Assembly: GCF_030269765.1 (NCBI RefSeq)
Contig: NZ_BSTX01000003.1
Span: 925,959 to 989,958, forward strand
Direction: 5' to 3'
Length of the DNA: 64,000 nucleotides
Source: Actinorhabdospora filicis
GTDB taxonomy: Bacteria; Actinomycetota; Actinomycetes; Mycobacteriales; Micromonosporaceae
Part shown: positions 6,690-15,344 of the stretch, in pieces
Numbering within the stretch: the stretch's first letter is position 1
Layout: every line of letters begins with the position of its first letter
The notes under the pieces: generated by a model
Seen by the model: only the letters and a program-made list of their open reading frames with translations
Database searches by the model: none
Told to the model about the DNA's origin: nothing
Translations under genes and position numbers: made by a program

Positions 6690-9348
6690 CCTCGCGCATG
6701 TAGACCAGCGCGTCCCGGTCGCCGAGGTGGACCGGGGACGGCGTGAGCGAATCCGGCACCAGCGTGCGGGCCGCGAGCGCGCCGAACTCCCCGGCGCGCG
6801 CCAGGTGGCCCAGCGCGACCGAGGCCTCCGCCTCGCGGCCCAGCGCGGCCATCACGGTGATGAACTCGACGCCGACGACGCTGGCGGCGACCACGTTGTC
6901 CGTGGCGATCAGCTCGTCCACATGGGAACCCAGCAGGGCCAGCGCCAGATCGCGCTCACCGCGCCGGAAGGCGGCGCGGGCGGCGGTGGACTTGTTCGCC
7001 GACAAGGTGCCCTCGGGGACGGCGACGGCGGCCGCGTCGTCGAAGTACCGCTCGGCCCCGGGCCGCCCCTGGAAGGCCGCCGAGTAGCCCAGGGTCTGCA
7101 GGGCCCAGTGCAGCAGCGTCGGCGGCCCCTCGTCCCGGTACCGCCGCGCCAGGGCGGTGACCGAGGCGTCGACCTGCGCGAAGCGCCCGGCGCCCAGCAG
7201 CGGACCGGCCGAGGTCATCTCCAGGTACGCGGCCAGGAACGGCTCGCCCGACAGCCCGGCCACCGCCTCCGGCAGGCACCGGCGCAGGGCCTCGCCGTCG
7301 CCACCGGCGTAGGCGCGCGCGTAGCGGCTCAAGGCGTCCTCGCCGGGATGCCGCGCGGCGAGTTCGGCGAAGCCCCGCGGGTCGGCGATCTGGGTGCGCC
7401 GCTCGGCGGCCCACAGCAGCCAGAACGCGTCGCCGGTCAGCGTCAGCAGCCGCTCCGCCCACACCCCGATCTCCTGCCGCCCGCGCAGCGGCAGCTCGGT
7501 GACCACCGGCCGCACCAGCGCCGCCGCCAGCGCCGGATCGCCGGTCTCGCACGCCCACGCCACCGCCGCGCGCAGCTGCGGCCACAGCCCGGCCAGCAGC
7601 GCGACGCCCTCGGCCTCGCCGGGGCCGGTGAGCAGGCGGTGGGCGCGCGTCACCTCGCCCAGGCACCAGCGGGCGTGCCGGGCGGCGACCGGCGCGGGAT
7701 CCTCCAGCGACTCGGCGGCGAAACGCCGGATCGGCTCCAGCATCCGGAACCGCCGCCCGCCGGGACCCAGCGCGACGGTGAGCATGGACCGCTCGACGAG
7801 GGCGCCCAGGACGTCGTCGGTGTCGGCGACGTCCACCACCGCCTGGGCCGCCTCGGCGTCGAAGGGGCCCGCGAACACCGACAGCCGCCCGAACACCGTC
7901 CGCTCGCCGCCGTCGAGCAGGTCGTGGGACCACCGGATCGCCGCGCACAGCGTCCGGTGCCGCGCCTCGCCCGTGCGGCGCGCTCCGCCCAGCCCCGCCG
8001 GGCCGTCCAGGCGGGCGAGCAGATCGGCGGGCCGGTGGCTGACCGCGCGGGCCGCCGCCAGCTCGATGGCCAGCGGGATCCCGTCGAGCCGCGCGCAGAT
8101 CCCGGCGACCTCCCGGGTGTGCGCGGCGGCGTCGAAGCCGCGATCGGCGGCCCGGGCCCGCGTCCCGAACAGCTCGGCCGCCGCCTCCGGCGCCAGTGAG
8201 CCGACCGCGACGACCCGCTCGGCGGGCAGCGACAACCGCTCCCGGGAGGTGGCCAGCACCCGCACGTCCGGGCAGCCGGCCACGATCGCCGCGACCGTCG
8301 CGGCCGCGGCGGCCAGGACGTGCTCGCAGTTGTCCACCACCAGCAGCACCGAGCGCGTCCCCAGCGCCGCCACCAGCGAGCCGGTGAGATCGCGGCCCGG
8401 GCGCTGCCCGACGCCCAGGGCGTCGGCGAAGGCGCGCGGGACGTCGGCGGGCGCGGCGATCCCGGCCAGCTCCACCAGCCGTGCCTCGGCCGCCTCGCGC
8501 GCGGCGGCCAGCGCGAGCTGCGTCTTGCCGATGCCGCCGGGCCCCGTCAGCGTCACCACCGGCGCCTCCGCCAGCGCGCCGGAGACCGCCCGCAGCTCCT
8601 CGTCGCGGCCGATGAGCCGCGGCACACCACGCGGCAGATGCCCGGGACCGTCGGCGGGCGGCAGATCCTGGGCGAGGACCCGCGCCTCCAGCGCGCGCAG
8701 CCGCGGCCCGGGCTCCACCCCCAGCCCGCCCACCAGATGCTCCCGGGCCCGGCGGTAGGCGGCCAGCGCGTCGCCCTGCCGTCCCGCGCGGTACAGCGCC
8801 GTCATGAGCAGCGCCCACAGGTTCTCCCGCAGCGGATGCCGCTCGGTGAGCCCGGTTAGGACGGCGACGGCCTCGCCCGGCGCGATCGCGGCCCGCTCCT
8901 CCAGATCGGCCTCCACCGCGCCGAGATGGCGCTCGCCCAGGGCGGCGGCGGACGCGACGAGGCCGGGGGCGTCCAGCCCGGCGAGGGGCGTCCCCGTCCA
9001 CTCGGCGAGCGCGGCGCGGTGGTCGCCCTCGCGCAGGCGGCGCTCGAAGCGCACGACGTCCACGGCCTCGGGGTCCACGTCGAGGATGTAGGCCGCGCCG
9101 GAGCGGACGATCAGGGCGGCCCCGAGCGCCGAGCGCAGCCGCGCGATGTGCCACTGGAGCGCCTTGGCGGCCGTCGCCGGTGGCGCCTCGCCCCAGGTGA
9201 GGTCGATGAGGCGCGGCACGGGCACCGGCCTCCCCGGCGACAGCGCGAGCGCGGCGAGGACCGTGCGGGTGCGGGCCGATCCGATGTGGACCGGACGGCC
9301 GTCCCCGTCGTGGACGGCGACACCGCCGAGCAGACCGATCCGGACCAC
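6604..9348 (-). CDS. AfsR/SARP-type regulator with BTAD and NB-ARC ATPase domains
   Basis: This 914-residue protein has an OmpR-type winged helix (about 1-95: IGLLGGVAVHDG, then SARTRTVLAALALSPGRPVPVPRLIDLTWG), a BTAD all-helical domain (about 95-245, GLDAPGL to AYRRAREHLVGGLGVEPGPRL), and an NB-ARC STAND ATPase with P-loop GPGGIGKT (about 268-275) and VLLVVDNCEHVL as Walker B. A long helical C-terminus (TPR-like, no clear repeats) follows. Such proteins activate secondary-metabolism or stress genes. I chose GTG 9348 because the winged helix begins there; the upstream 43 codons are Cys-rich, non-homologous and overlap the promoter. No target cluster is adjacent. Confidence 0.85.
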   Translation of the reverse strand: MVRIGLLGGVAVHDGDGRPVHIGSARTRTVLAALALSPGRPVPVPRLIDLTWGEAPPATAAKALQWHIARLRSALGAALIVRSGAAYILDVDPEAVDVVRFERRLREGDHRAALAEWTGTPLAGLDAPGLVASAAALGERHLGAVEADLEERAAIAPGEAVAVLTGLTERHPLRENLWALLMTALYRAGRQGDALAAYRRAREHLVGGLGVEPGPRLRALEARVLAQDLPPADGPGHLPRGVPRLIGRDEELRAVSGALAEAPVVTLTGPGGIGKTQLALAAAREAAEARLVELAGIAAPADVPRAFADALGVGQRPGRDLTGSLVAALGTRSVLLVVDNCEHVLAAAAATVAAIVAGCPDVRVLATSRERLSLPAERVVAVGSLAPEAAAELFGTRARAADRGFDAAAHTREVAGICARLDGIPLAIELAAARAVSHRPADLLARLDGPAGLGGARRTGEARHRTLCAAIRWSHDLLDGGERTVFGRLSVFAGPFDAEAAQAVVDVADTDDVLGALVERSMLTVALGPGGRRFRMLEPIRRFAAESLEDPAPVAARHARWCLGEVTRAHRLLTGPGEAEGVALLAGLWPQLRAAVAWACETGDPALAAALVRPVVTELPLRGRQEIGVWAERLLTLTGDAFWLLWAAERRTQIADPRGFAELAARHPGEDALSRYARAYAGGDGEALRRCLPEAVAGLSGEPFLAAYLEMTSAGPLLGAGRFAQVDASVTALARRYRDEGPPTLLHWALQTLGYSAAFQGRPGAERYFDDAAAVAVPEGTLSANKSTAARAAFRRGERDLALALLGSHVDELIATDNVVAASVVGVEFITVMAALGREAEASVALGHLARAGEFGALAARTLVPDSLTPSPVHLGDRDALVYMREVIAALRSAGTSAPAPPEDPEADRGRAAR

Positions 9349-9424
9349 CGGGCACCCCCACACCTCGCGTTGCGCCGAGGTTCCCACGGGCCCGCGCACC
9401 GGGCAATCACCCGCACACCCAGAA

Positions 9425-9453
9425 CACAGCACACCCGAGGCACAGCACACCCG
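9425..9453. repeat. Two 13-bp direct repeats, 16-bp period, in the divergent promoter region
   Basis: CACAGCACACCCG occurs at 9425-9437 and 9441-9453, with looser GCACAC-containing copies on either side (9413-9420 and 9457-9474). It lies between the AfsR-like gene and the DUF4386 gene. BTAD-type regulators bind direct repeats, so this could be an operator; that is inference. Confidence 0.5.
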
Positions 9454-9494
9454 GAGCACACTGCCCGCACACCGCATGCGCCGACGATGCCCGC

Positions 9495-10016
9495 ATGGAC
9501 ATCGGACTCGCCCGGCTGACCGGGACCCTCTTCATCACCGCCACGCTCGCCGGGGTCCCCGGCGCGGCCCTGCTCGGCACCACCGCCGGTGCCGCCCTCC
9601 TGCTCTTGATGGCCGCCGCGATCGCGATGATCCCGGCGGCGGTGTTCCCCGTCCTCCGCCGGCACGGGGAGGCCGCGGCCGCCGGATACCTGGCCGCGCG
9701 GGTGCTGGAGGCGGTCCTTCTGCTGCCCGCCGTGGGCGGGCGGCAGGAGGACTGGACCTACGCGGGCGGCTCGCTCTTCTTCTGCCTGAGCGCCCTCATC
9801 CTCAACACCGTCCTCTACCGCGCCCGGCTCGTGCCGCGCTGGATCTCCGGCTGGGGGCTGCTGGCGGTCGCGCCGTACCTGACCGGCGCGGCACTGGTGA
9901 TGTGCGGCGTGCTCGGGACGTCCTCGCCCGCGCTGTTCGCGCTGGTGGTCCCGCTCGCGGTGAACGAGATGGCCCTGGCGGCGCGGCTGCTGGCGAAGGG
10001 CTACACCTCCGTGTAG
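9495..10016 (+). CDS. DUF4386-family integral membrane protein
   Basis: The 173-residue product has about five hydrophobic segments (TGTLFITATLAGVPGAALLG, LLLLMAAAIAMIPAAVFPVL, YLAARVLEAVLLLPAV, GGSLFFCLSALILNTVLY, then GWGLLAVAPYLTGAALVM and LFALVVPLAVNEMALAARLL). The ArgVal-Leu-Glu and SerLeuPhe-Cys-Leu pattern and the closing NEMALAARLLAKGY resemble DUF4386 proteins, whose function is unknown. It is divergent from the AfsR-like regulator and may be its target. Its last 16 bases overlap the end of the convergent giant gene. Confidence 0.75.
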   Translation: MDIGLARLTGTLFITATLAGVPGAALLGTTAGAALLLLMAAAIAMIPAAVFPVLRRHGEAAAAGYLAARVLEAVLLLPAVGGRQEDWTYAGGSLFFCLSALILNTVLYRARLVPRWISGWGLLAVAPYLTGAALVMCGVLGTSSPALFALVVPLAVNEMALAARLLAKGYTSV

Positions 10017-13000
10017 CCGTCGCCGACCTTGGCCGCGATCGCCGCGGCGGCCTTCTTCGCCACCTGCTCCGGCGGCATCCGCTTCACCGAGTACCGCAGG
10101 TCGCGCCCGACGGCGCCATAGCGGGTGCCCAGGAGGCCGTTGCCCTCGTCGGCGTAGACCTCCCACAGCTTCGCGCCGGTCGGCAGGACCTGCTTGAACC
10201 GCCGCCACGCGAGCGAGGGATCGACCTTCATCCCGTGGTACAGGAGCGCGGTGGCGGGGGCCGCGGTGGTGATCGCGTGCGCCATGCGCACGTTGAAGCG
10301 GGTGGCGATCATCCACCCCAGGTGGCACTCCCAGTGCGGGTGCCGGGGCTGGTCGGTGTGGGTGAAGCGCCGCTCGTCATCGCCGGCCCGGTCGGGCGCG
10401 AAGACCGTCCCGGGCTCGCCGTCCTGGTCCTCCTCGAAGACGTCTACCAGCGTGGCGTGCCCGCCGAAGGCGACCTGCCCGCGCGCCAGCATGTCGGCCG
10501 GCGACAGGATCCGCATCGACTTCGCGCCGACCGTCCAGCTCGCGCTGCCGGCGCGCAGCCAGAAGTCCCGCAGCAGCGGCGGCACGGTGGTGTCGCGGGC
10601 CCGCTCGTAGGCGGCGATCTCCTCCTCCGGCACGCCCGTGCCGATCGAGGCCGAGACCGTAACGGGGAAACCGTGCGAGGACACGTGCCCGGCGAACAGG
10701 ACGCACGCCTCGGCGTGCCACACCGCGTCTCGCTCGTCATCGCGGGAACGCCGCTCCATCCACTCGGCGACGGTCTGGTCGCGCGGCAGCTTCCGGCGCT
10801 CCAGGACGTGCACCTCCGAGGGGACGCCCCCGCCGCGCAGCAGCTTCAGCGTCGTGCGATCGACCTTGGCGATCAGTTCGGCCTCGCCCTCGAACAGGCC
10901 ACCTCCGGTGGCCGGTTCGCCGTGCACGAACAGGTTGTGCGTCCCACTGCGGTGGTACTCCCGCGCGATCACCCCGCGCCCCTCGACGTACCAGGGCGAG
11001 GTCTCCAGGTACTTCTGCGCGGGCAGGCACCGCCGCAGCGCGGCCACCCCCTCGATCGCGGCCGCCTCGTCGGCGAACAGCAGCCCGTGGCGGCTCTCGA
11101 TCGAGCCCGCCGGGCCCTGCGCGAACAGGACGCGCTCACCGCAGCGGATCAGGTCGGTGTAGCGGGAGGCGCTCGCCGTCCAGAAGCTCGCCCGCTCGGA
11201 GATCTCGGTGGCCTCGGCGAAGAAGCCGTGGTCCCTGGGCAGATCCGCCAGGACGAACGGCGGCGCGGTCACCTCGTGGCCGTCCAAGGCGTGCGCCTCG
11301 CCGTCGGTGTCGATGAACCACACCGCCCCGGTGGCCTTGTCGGTCAGCAGCCGCCGCGCAACCACCCGCCCGGCGAGGACGCCCAGCTGCTCATCGGTGA
11401 TGTTCTTCCACGGCTTGTTCTTCACTCTCAGGTCCTGGCCCTTCTGGATCAGCGCGGCACGGGTGATGTCGGCGGCACCGGACAGCGTGTCGTCCAGGGC
11501 CGGGCGGAACTCTTCGTCGAGCGGGTCGGTCCAGCCCCTGCCGCGCGCGTACTGGTCGGGTTCGATCGGGTCGCCGCCGCGGCGGGCGTGCGCCTCGCGG
11601 ACCAGACCGTACTCGGCGCGCTGGAGCGCCGCCCTCGTCCCGACGGCCACGGCGTAGGCGAAGAAGCGCGCCACGAGGGGGTCGGTGGGCGCGGGCCAGG
11701 TGACGATCTCGCGCAGCAGCTCCACCAGCTCCGGCCCGCGCTTGGCGTGGTAGTCCAGCGCCGAGGCGTAGTTCGCCGCCGCGTGGTGGTCCCGGCGCTC
11801 CCGCAGCAGCGCCATCGCCCGCCCGTGCACCCGCGGCGACAGGATCGCGGCGATCGCGTTGCCCAGCCGCCAGTACGAGCGCCGCTCGGTGAACAGCCGC
11901 TCCAGCAGCTCCTCGTGCGCGCCGATGTTCCGCAGCGCCGAGTACAGGTCGGCGACCAGGTTCTCCAGGTGCGGGTGCGACTCGCCCGACGCGTACCGCT
12001 CCCCGTACTCGGTCAGGGCCGCCACCAGCACACCGAAGGCGCCCGGGTGGTCGAAGCGGTACAGCTGGTGCCCCGCCGAGTAGCGCACCCGGTCGACCGG
12101 GTGCCCCAGCATGGACGCGATCATCGCCGCCGCCACCCGCGCGGCCTGCGCGTCGTCGAGGCCGCGCAGGGTGGAGTCCTCGTCGAGCGCGCAGAACAGC
12201 TCGTCCCAGATGTGCTCCACGACGTGTGCCTCGCCGTGCGACTCGGCGATCGCCATGAGCGTGGAGAACAGCGGCTCGCCGTGGGCGTGCGGGCGCAGGG
12301 CCTCCAGCGCGGCCTCCACCTGCCGGTCGTGGTCGTAGCGCGCACCCCAGCCGCCCTCGGGGACGGGTGAGAGCGCGACCCGAAGCAGCGCGGCCGCGAC
12401 CGGATGGGCGGGACCGTCGATCTCGGTGGCCAGGCGCTCGATCAGCTGCACTCTCACATGCGCGTCGACCACGTCCAGCGCCCGCGCGGCCAGCGCGGCC
12501 CGGTCCGGCGCGTCGCTCGCCAGAACCTCCCCGGCCGCCCACTCGGCGGATCCGGCGAGTTCGGGATCGACGTCCAGCCGCAGCAGGACGCGCCGGGCGG
12601 TCAGCGCGCGGACCTCGCCGTCCGGCGGAGCGGAGCCTCCGGCGGCCAGGTCGGCCAGGGCCCCGGTGGTGGCCGCCGAGAGCCGCTCGGCGCGCTCCAG
12701 CTCCTCGCGGCCCAGGACCACGTCGTACCCGGCGTGGTCCTGTACGGCGCGAATGGTGGCCAGCAGCTCCGGCTGGTGGGAGTCGTGCCCCCGCAACCAC
12801 TCCAGGGCCGCCTCCAGCGCGTCCAGGTCGCCGACGAGGGGATACGCCCAGGCCAGGACGCGGCCCAGGCCCCGCCAGTCACCGGCGAAGGCGGCCGGAT
12901 CGGCGACGATCGCCCCTGCGGCGGGGGAGGGGATGACGCCCTCGCGCAGATCGAGGTGGGCGCGCAGGATCGTCGCGCCCAGACCCGGGTCCATTCCCGC

Positions 13001-13729
13001 GATCCCGGCGGCGACGGCCTGGGCGCTCAGCCCGCCGTCGGCGACCCACGCGGCGCGCGTGGCGGGGTGCACGGACGCGTCGATCACCATCGCCAGCAGC
13101 GCGCTCGCGGCCCGGCCGAGGTCCTCGGCACGGTGCTGGGCGACCAGGATCGAGCGCCGGGCGCGGTGGGCCGACAGGTCGGCCCCGGCCCAGGCGTCCA
13201 CGAGCACGGCGTCCCCGGCCGCGGCCAGTACGCGCGCGCGATCGGCGTCCATGGCCAGGAACGTGGTGTGCAGGAGCCAGTAGACGGCCAGGTGCGGGTC
13301 GGCGGCGAGCGCGGGCAGCTCGCGGTCGAGGGCCTCGCGGGCCCCGGGGACGCCGGACCACAGGCCGCTCAGCCGCGCCGCGGCCAGCGCCGCCCGGTCG
13401 GCGTCGTCGCCGCCGCGCACCAGTTCGGCGATCCAGCCGAAGCGGGCGGCCAGCTCCGGGGTCGGCACGGCCGGATCCGCCGACTCCGGTGGCGGCGGGC
13501 CGATGGGCTCGCCGGGAACATGGGTCTCCTCGTCGACGGTCCACACGCGGCCGTCGCCGCGGGCGTCCAGCAGGAAGTGCGAGCCGTCGCCGTCGATGAG
13601 GATCACGAACCCGGCCAGGGTCAAGTCGATCGAGGCCGGACGCGCCAGGTACGCGAGCGGATCGTCACCCGGCACGGGTGTACCGGGCATCACGGTCATA
13701 TCAGTGGGAACGGGGTGGGTGAGAGGCAC
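10001..13729 (-). CDS. Giant repeat protein with SMI1/KNR4-like segment and C-terminal WGR domain
   Basis: The 1,242-residue protein starts at GTG 13729, preceded by a GAAGGAG site; a longer frame to 13993 lacks one. The N-terminus (about 15-60, FVILIDGDGSHFLLDARGDG) is followed by several hundred helical HEAT/ARM-like residues. Around residues 1020-1130, VPEEEIAAYERARDTTVPPLLRDFWLRAG resembles SMI1/KNR4 domains, common in immunity proteins. The last about 65 residues (KLWEVYADEGNGLLGTRYG to GDGYTEV) have the WGR pattern, a nucleic-acid- or protein-binding fold also found in PARPs. No catalytic domain is recognised. Function is unknown; a scaffold or DNA-damage/conflict role is conjecture. 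Confidence 0.7.
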   Translation of the reverse strand: MPLTHPVPTDMTVMPGTPVPGDDPLAYLARPASIDLTLAGFVILIDGDGSHFLLDARGDGRVWTVDEETHVPGEPIGPPPPESADPAVPTPELAARFGWIAELVRGGDDADRAALAAARLSGLWSGVPGAREALDRELPALAADPHLAVYWLLHTTFLAMDADRARVLAAAGDAVLVDAWAGADLSAHRARRSILVAQHRAEDLGRAASALLAMVIDASVHPATRAAWVADGGLSAQAVAAGIAGMDPGLGATILRAHLDLREGVIPSPAAGAIVADPAAFAGDWRGLGRVLAWAYPLVGDLDALEAALEWLRGHDSHQPELLATIRAVQDHAGYDVVLGREELERAERLSAATTGALADLAAGGSAPPDGEVRALTARRVLLRLDVDPELAGSAEWAAGEVLASDAPDRAALAARALDVVDAHVRVQLIERLATEIDGPAHPVAAALLRVALSPVPEGGWGARYDHDRQVEAALEALRPHAHGEPLFSTLMAIAESHGEAHVVEHIWDELFCALDEDSTLRGLDDAQAARVAAAMIASMLGHPVDRVRYSAGHQLYRFDHPGAFGVLVAALTEYGERYASGESHPHLENLVADLYSALRNIGAHEELLERLFTERRSYWRLGNAIAAILSPRVHGRAMALLRERRDHHAAANYASALDYHAKRGPELVELLREIVTWPAPTDPLVARFFAYAVAVGTRAALQRAEYGLVREAHARRGGDPIEPDQYARGRGWTDPLDEEFRPALDDTLSGAADITRAALIQKGQDLRVKNKPWKNITDEQLGVLAGRVVARRLLTDKATGAVWFIDTDGEAHALDGHEVTAPPFVLADLPRDHGFFAEATEISERASFWTASASRYTDLIRCGERVLFAQGPAGSIESRHGLLFADEAAAIEGVAALRRCLPAQKYLETSPWYVEGRGVIAREYHRSGTHNLFVHGEPATGGGLFEGEAELIAKVDRTTLKLLRGGGVPSEVHVLERRKLPRDQTVAEWMERRSRDDERDAVWHAEACVLFAGHVSSHGFPVTVSASIGTGVPEEEIAAYERARDTTVPPLLRDFWLRAGSASWTVGAKSMRILSPADMLARGQVAFGGHATLVDVFEEDQDGEPGTVFAPDRAGDDERRFTHTDQPRHPHWECHLGWMIATRFNVRMAHAITTAAPATALLYHGMKVDPSLAWRRFKQVLPTGAKLWEVYADEGNGLLGTRYGAVGRDLRYSVKRMPPEQVAKKAAAAIAAKVGDGYTEV

Positions 13730-14037
13730 GGACGTGCTCCTTCGGGGGAAGCGGGGAAGGCGCTCGCCGCGACCATAAGCCGACCATGTGACACATCGGA
13801 CGGTGACCTGCCGGGCGCCGCGCGACGGTGGCCCCGGACCGCTCGCGAGCAGCGCCGACGCCGATCCGGCGTCCACAAGGGATGGATCTTGACCCTTGTG
13901 GCCTGCGGCGACCGTCGTAAAGGGACCGGTAAGGCCCGTGGCCGAATCGAGACCTGACGATCCCTTGACGCCCCCGTGAACACGGGGCAACACTGTGCCG
14001 GAAACGTTTACAGCCGACGGTCTGGAGCAGTGACGGC
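13730..14037. other. Divergent intergenic region (308 bp) between the WGR gene and the LacI operon
   Basis: It holds the GAAGGAG ribosome site of the WGR gene (13736-13743), an 11-bp palindrome ATGTGACACAT (13786-13796), a perfect 7-bp inverted repeat CCCCGTG-AA-CACGGGG (13972-13987) next to a possible -35 TTGACG (13965-13970), and one LacI operator copy (13997-14014). I see no further gene in it. Confidence 0.6.
13997..14014. promoter_or_regulatory. LacI-family operator, upstream copy
   Basis: This 18-base block contains GAAACGTTTAC, with palindromic core AAACGTTT typical of LacI/GalR operators. It is repeated exactly at 14042-14059. It lies 24 bases before the lacI-type start codon. Confidence 0.75.
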
Positions 14038-15123
14038 ATGAGCCGGAAACGTTTACAGCACGGAGACCAGAACGGCCCGCCGACGGTGCGGACCGTCGCA
14101 GCCCTCGCCGGGGTGTCCATCGCCTCGGCCTCCCGCGTCCTCAACGGCCTCGGCGCCAGCGCCGAGACCGAGCGCAAGGTCCGTGAAGCCGCCGCCAGCG
14201 TCGGCTACGTCCCCAACGCCGTCGCCCGGTCCCTCCAGGCCCGCCGCACCGACATGCTCGCCCTCGCCGTCGAGGACATCGGGAACCCCGTCTACGTCGC
14301 CATGATGCGCGCCATCGAGGAGGTCGCCGCACGTGCCGGATACCGCCTCCAGGTCCACGCCACCGGCGCCGACCCCGCCGGTGAGGTCGAACTCATCGAC
14401 GGCCTCGCCCGCCGCTACGTGGACGGCCTCGTGATCAGCCCCATCCGGGTGACCGCCGCCCACCTCACCGCCCTGGCGCGCGTCCCCACGCCCGTCGTCG
14501 TGGTCGGCAGCCTCCCCGACGACGCGCCCACCGGCGCGCGGCCCGTGGACAACGTCCGCGCCGACTCCCACACCGGCGTCGCGCTCGCCGTCGCCCACCT
14601 CGTCGCCGGTGGACGCCGCCGCATCGCCTTCGTCAACGGCCCCCTCGACACCGTGCCCGGCGCCGCCCGGCACGCCGGGTACCTCGCCGCGCTCGCCGCC
14701 AACGGCCTCATCGCCGACCCCGCGCTCATCGAGACCGGCGACTTCCACCACGCCGCCGGACGCGAGGCCACCCGCAGGCTCCTCGACCGCGAACGGCCCG
14801 ACGCGATCCTGTGCGCCAACGACCTCATCGCCGTCGGCGCCCTGCACGCCCTGCTCGCCGCCGGCAAACGCGTCCCCGAGGACGTCGCCCTGGTCGGCAT
14901 GGACGACACCGACCTCGCCGAGATGTCCTTCCCGCAGCTGTCCAGCGTCTCGCTCGGCTCGGCCGAACGCGGCCGCATCGCCGCCGAACTGCTGCTGCGG
15001 CGCCTGGCCGAACCCACCCGGCCCGCCCAGCGCGTCACCGTCGCCCCCGAGCTCAAGATCCGCGCGTCCAGCGCCCACGCCATCGCCGCCGTCCCCGCGC
15101 CGAGAATTGGAGAGACCCCGTGA
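14038..15123 (+). CDS. LacI/GalR-family transcriptional repressor
   Basis: This 361-residue protein has the LacI helix-turn-helix TVRTVAALAGVSIASASRVLNG (residues about 16-37), the hinge VRSLQARRTD-type segment and a periplasmic-binding-like sensor domain (DMLALAVEDIGNPVYVAMMRAIEE to SVSLGSAERGRIAAELLLRRL). The ATG is preceded by GGAG at 14024. Its own codons 3-8 contain a second exact copy of the 18-base operator, so it probably represses itself and the whole downstream catabolic operon; the inducer should be the imported sugar or a derivative. Its stop overlaps the GTG of the next small ORF. Confidence 0.88.
   Translation: MSRKRLQHGDQNGPPTVRTVAALAGVSIASASRVLNGLGASAETERKVREAAASVGYVPNAVARSLQARRTDMLALAVEDIGNPVYVAMMRAIEEVAARAGYRLQVHATGADPAGEVELIDGLARRYVDGLVISPIRVTAAHLTALARVPTPVVVVGSLPDDAPTGARPVDNVRADSHTGVALAVAHLVAGGRRRIAFVNGPLDTVPGAARHAGYLAALAANGLIADPALIETGDFHHAAGREATRRLLDRERPDAILCANDLIAVGALHALLAAGKRVPEDVALVGMDDTDLAEMSFPQLSSVSLGSAERGRIAAELLLRRLAEPTRPAQRVTVAPELKIRASSAHAIAAVPAPRIGETP
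14042..14059. promoter_or_regulatory. LacI-family operator copy inside the repressor gene
   Basis: An exact 18-base repeat of 13997-14014, 45 bp downstream, overlaps codons 2-8 of the repressor gene. Two sites 45 bp apart could let a tetramer or two dimers loop or roadblock transcription. Confidence 0.7.
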
Positions 15124-15341
15124 GCTTCGTCCTGGAGGAAGGCCCCGAGCCGCGCCCGTGCACCGTCCACGGCTTCGGCGGCAACGCCTCCCTGCACAAG
15201 TACGCCCCGCCCGGCGACGCCGTGCCCGTCCGCGTCCTGTCCGGGCAGCGACCCTCCCGGGGCTGGGCCGGTCCGCGCCGCCCCGCCGGGACCGGCGGTC
15301 CCGCGTTCTTCGCCACGCCCCCGATCGACCAGGTTCCGTAG
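15120..15341 (+). CDS. Hypothetical 73-residue protein coupled between lacI and the ABC permease gene
   Basis: A GTG at 15120 overlaps the lacI stop and is preceded by a good ribosome site GGAGAG (15109-15114). The frame ends at TAG 15341, three bases before the permease ATG, which lacks a strong site of its own, so translation of this ORF may feed the permease. The product is Gly/Pro/Arg-rich with a segment TVHGFGGNASLHKYAPPGD and no transmembrane helix or known domain. It may be a real small protein, a translated leader, or a remnant of a larger gene. Confidence 0.5.
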   Translation: MSFVLEEGPEPRPCTVHGFGGNASLHKYAPPGDAVPVRVLSGQRPSRGWAGPRRPAGTGGPAFFATPPIDQVP

Positions 15342-15344
15342 GCG

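Noticed and set aside
10377-13957. Several long plus-strand open frames opposite the giant WGR gene
   Set aside because: They yield Arg/Pro/Ser-rich sequence without homology-like motifs, and the minus strand has the expected codon bias, a ribosome site and recognisable domains.
13971-13993. A promoter with -35 TTGACG and -10 at 13988-13993
   Set aside because: The hexamer CAACAC at the right spacing is a poor -10 match, so I list the -35 only as possible.
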